Below, in pieces: positions 63,275-64,000 of a DNA stretch of 64,000 nt. A program made the position numbers and the translations under genes. This DNA comes from Melioribacteraceae bacterium (lineage in GTDB: Bacteria; Bacteroidota; Ignavibacteria; Ignavibacteriales; Melioribacteraceae). Location: assembly GCA_021740785.1 (NCBI GenBank), contig JAIOZI010000003.1, positions 44,276-108,275 of the forward strand, in the 5' to 3' direction. Within the stretch, counting starts at the first letter, position 1, and every line of letters begins with the position of its first letter. A model generated the notes under the pieces. The model was not told where the DNA came from, ran no database searches, and saw nothing but the letters and a program-made list of their open reading frames with translations.

Positions 63275-63778
63275 ATGAGTGAAATGCTTGGTAATCAATA
63301 TTTTATGGCAAGGAAATATGCAGATGCAGAGTTAGAACTCGAGCCTGTTCTGATGGAAAATTCGGACAATAACAGTACAAAGAGAAAGTTAATAATTTGT
63401 TACACTCAAACAGGCAAAATTGATAAAGCTCTTAATTTATTTTTTGAACTTGTTACAAATGATATTGATTTTATTACAAGTGCCGATCCGGTTTTAGATG
63501 ATTGTCCATGCCCGGAATTAGTATCCGAGATAGAAAAAATCGAGGAGTTGAATACAGATTCATTTGACTACCACGTATTATTCGGAATGATTTGGCTTTA
63601 CTGTGACGCAGATAAATCACTCTATTATTTTAAAAAAGCTAATGCAATACGTTCTGAAAATACTATGATTCCTAAAATCGTCACTAAGATTTATAACTAT
63701 ATTAATAAGAGTAAGAAAGGATCCCTTTCTCAAAAAGATGATTTAAAAAAAATTCGAAATGAAAGTTTAATGAAATAA
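63275..63778 (+). CDS. Small TPR-like protein
   Basis: 167 residues, helical, without a signal peptide. N-Q-Y-F-M-A-R-K-Y-A-D-A-E-L-E-L-E-P-V-L (7-26), Y-T-Q-T-G-K-I-D-K-A-L-N-L-F-F (43-57) and D-K-S-L-Y-Y-F-K-K-A-N (113-123) have the A/P-type spacing of tetratricopeptide repeats. A D-C-P-C-P stretch lies between. No enzymatic motif is seen. It is a cytosolic adaptor, possibly of the operon upstream, from which only a hairpin separates it. Confidence 0.7.
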   Translation: MSEMLGNQYFMARKYADAELELEPVLMENSDNNSTKRKLIICYTQTGKIDKALNLFFELVTNDIDFITSADPVLDDCPCPELVSEIEKIEELNTDSFDYHVLFGMIWLYCDADKSLYYFKKANAIRSENTMIPKIVTKIYNYINKSKKGSLSQKDDLKKIRNESLMK

Positions 63779-63809
63779 TGCAAGTATATTTCATTTTCCC
63801 CCGTAATAA

Positions 63810-63841
63810 AAGGCGTCTTTGTAGTGACGCCTTTTTTTTTC
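63810..63841. terminator. Terminator between convergent transcripts
   Basis: AAGGCGTC and GACGCCTT form a perfect 8-bp stem with an 8-base loop and at least nine T residues on the plus strand. A short A-run on the other side could also serve the minus-strand gene. Confidence 0.92.
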
Positions 63842-63861
63842 TATTACTTATTGGCGAAGAA

Positions 63862-63999
63862 CTATTTCAACTTACTGATAATATTCATATTCTGATGATT
63901 ACAGATATCCCTTGCTTCCGGAGTAAATAGAAAATCAATTCTGCTCTGGTAATATTCTGTAATTCTACCTCTAACCATTTTCAAAGTTGAATTCATAAA
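63862..63999 (-). CDS. 3' end of a minus-strand gene, cut by the window
   Basis: A frame is open from the window edge to a TAG at 63862-63864 and gives about 45 residues ending I-C-N-H-Q-N-M-N-I-I-S-K-L-K. Placement before the convergent terminator fits a real gene end. Nothing in this fragment identifies the family. Confidence 0.4.
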   Translation of the reverse strand, partial: FMNSTLKMVRGRITEYYQSRIDFLFTPEARDICNHQNMNIISKLK

Positions 64000-64000
64000 T

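Overview
The window is AT-rich bacterial DNA. Several traits point to the Ignavibacteria side of the Bacteroidota/Chlorobiota: a DUF2723 membrane protein, a Bacteroidota-type ornithine aminotransferase and AMP nucleosidase, TAnnTTTG-like promoter elements, many signal peptides ending in xAQ, and a very large multiheme cytochrome inventory. This placement is inferred from protein style; no rRNA or tRNA gene is visible.

Positions 1-12,400 start with the 3' end of a DUF2723 gene. Small metabolic genes follow: a LOG-family/YjbQ pair, a Mut7-C RNase, a thiamine-diphosphate enzyme, an MscS channel and a DMT exporter. Then comes a six-gene minus-strand operon with a LolA-like lipoprotein-sorting protein, two FtsX-type permeases, a LolD-like ATPase, an NAD(P)-binding protein and an outer-membrane barrel. 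A divergent TetR gene sits opposite. Two matching operators and two matching promoters lie at the two edges of the shared intergenic region, with a 220-bp structured repeat between them.

Positions 13,400-27,400 hold a DUF4143 ATPase with a 22-bp-period operator-like array, a symporter and small membrane proteins, an AMP nucleosidase, a PAP2 phosphatase, a hybrid histidine kinase, rocD, and a partner-switching module (RsbW-like kinase, STAS protein, HATPase-GNAT fusion). Small genes for a cupin, a PspC protein, a nuclease and a barrel follow. Copies or remnants of the 220-bp repeat occur at four places between about 6.4 and 26.3 kb.

Positions 27,400-41,450 are one nine-gene minus-strand chemosensory operon of the Wsp (alternative cellular function) style: four chemoreceptors, two CheW proteins (one with the WspD cysteine motif), a CheA-REC hybrid with two Hpt domains, CheB, and a REC-PP2C phosphatase in the output position. 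No CheR is present. The PP2C output and the nearby STAS/RsbW genes suggest a path from chemoreceptors to partner switching.

Positions 41,800-63,800 are a plus-strand respiratory and probably extracellular-electron-transfer island. Seven cytochromes carry 86 CXXCH motifs in total, plus CX3CH and CX4CH variants. The island encodes a Tat-exported four-cluster ferredoxin and an NrfD/HybB quinone module, a CbcL-like c/b fusion and its split paralogue, a barrel between periplasmic and lipoprotein cytochromes, a sigma-54 activator, and a candidate sigma-54 promoter with two upstream sites. Inside the island sits an unusual signalling trio. A heme-motif histidine kinase has a Cys-rich insert of about 130 residues in its ATPase domain, and two receiver proteins end in GcvH-like domains instead of DNA-binding domains. 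This trio is the best candidate for an undescribed system.
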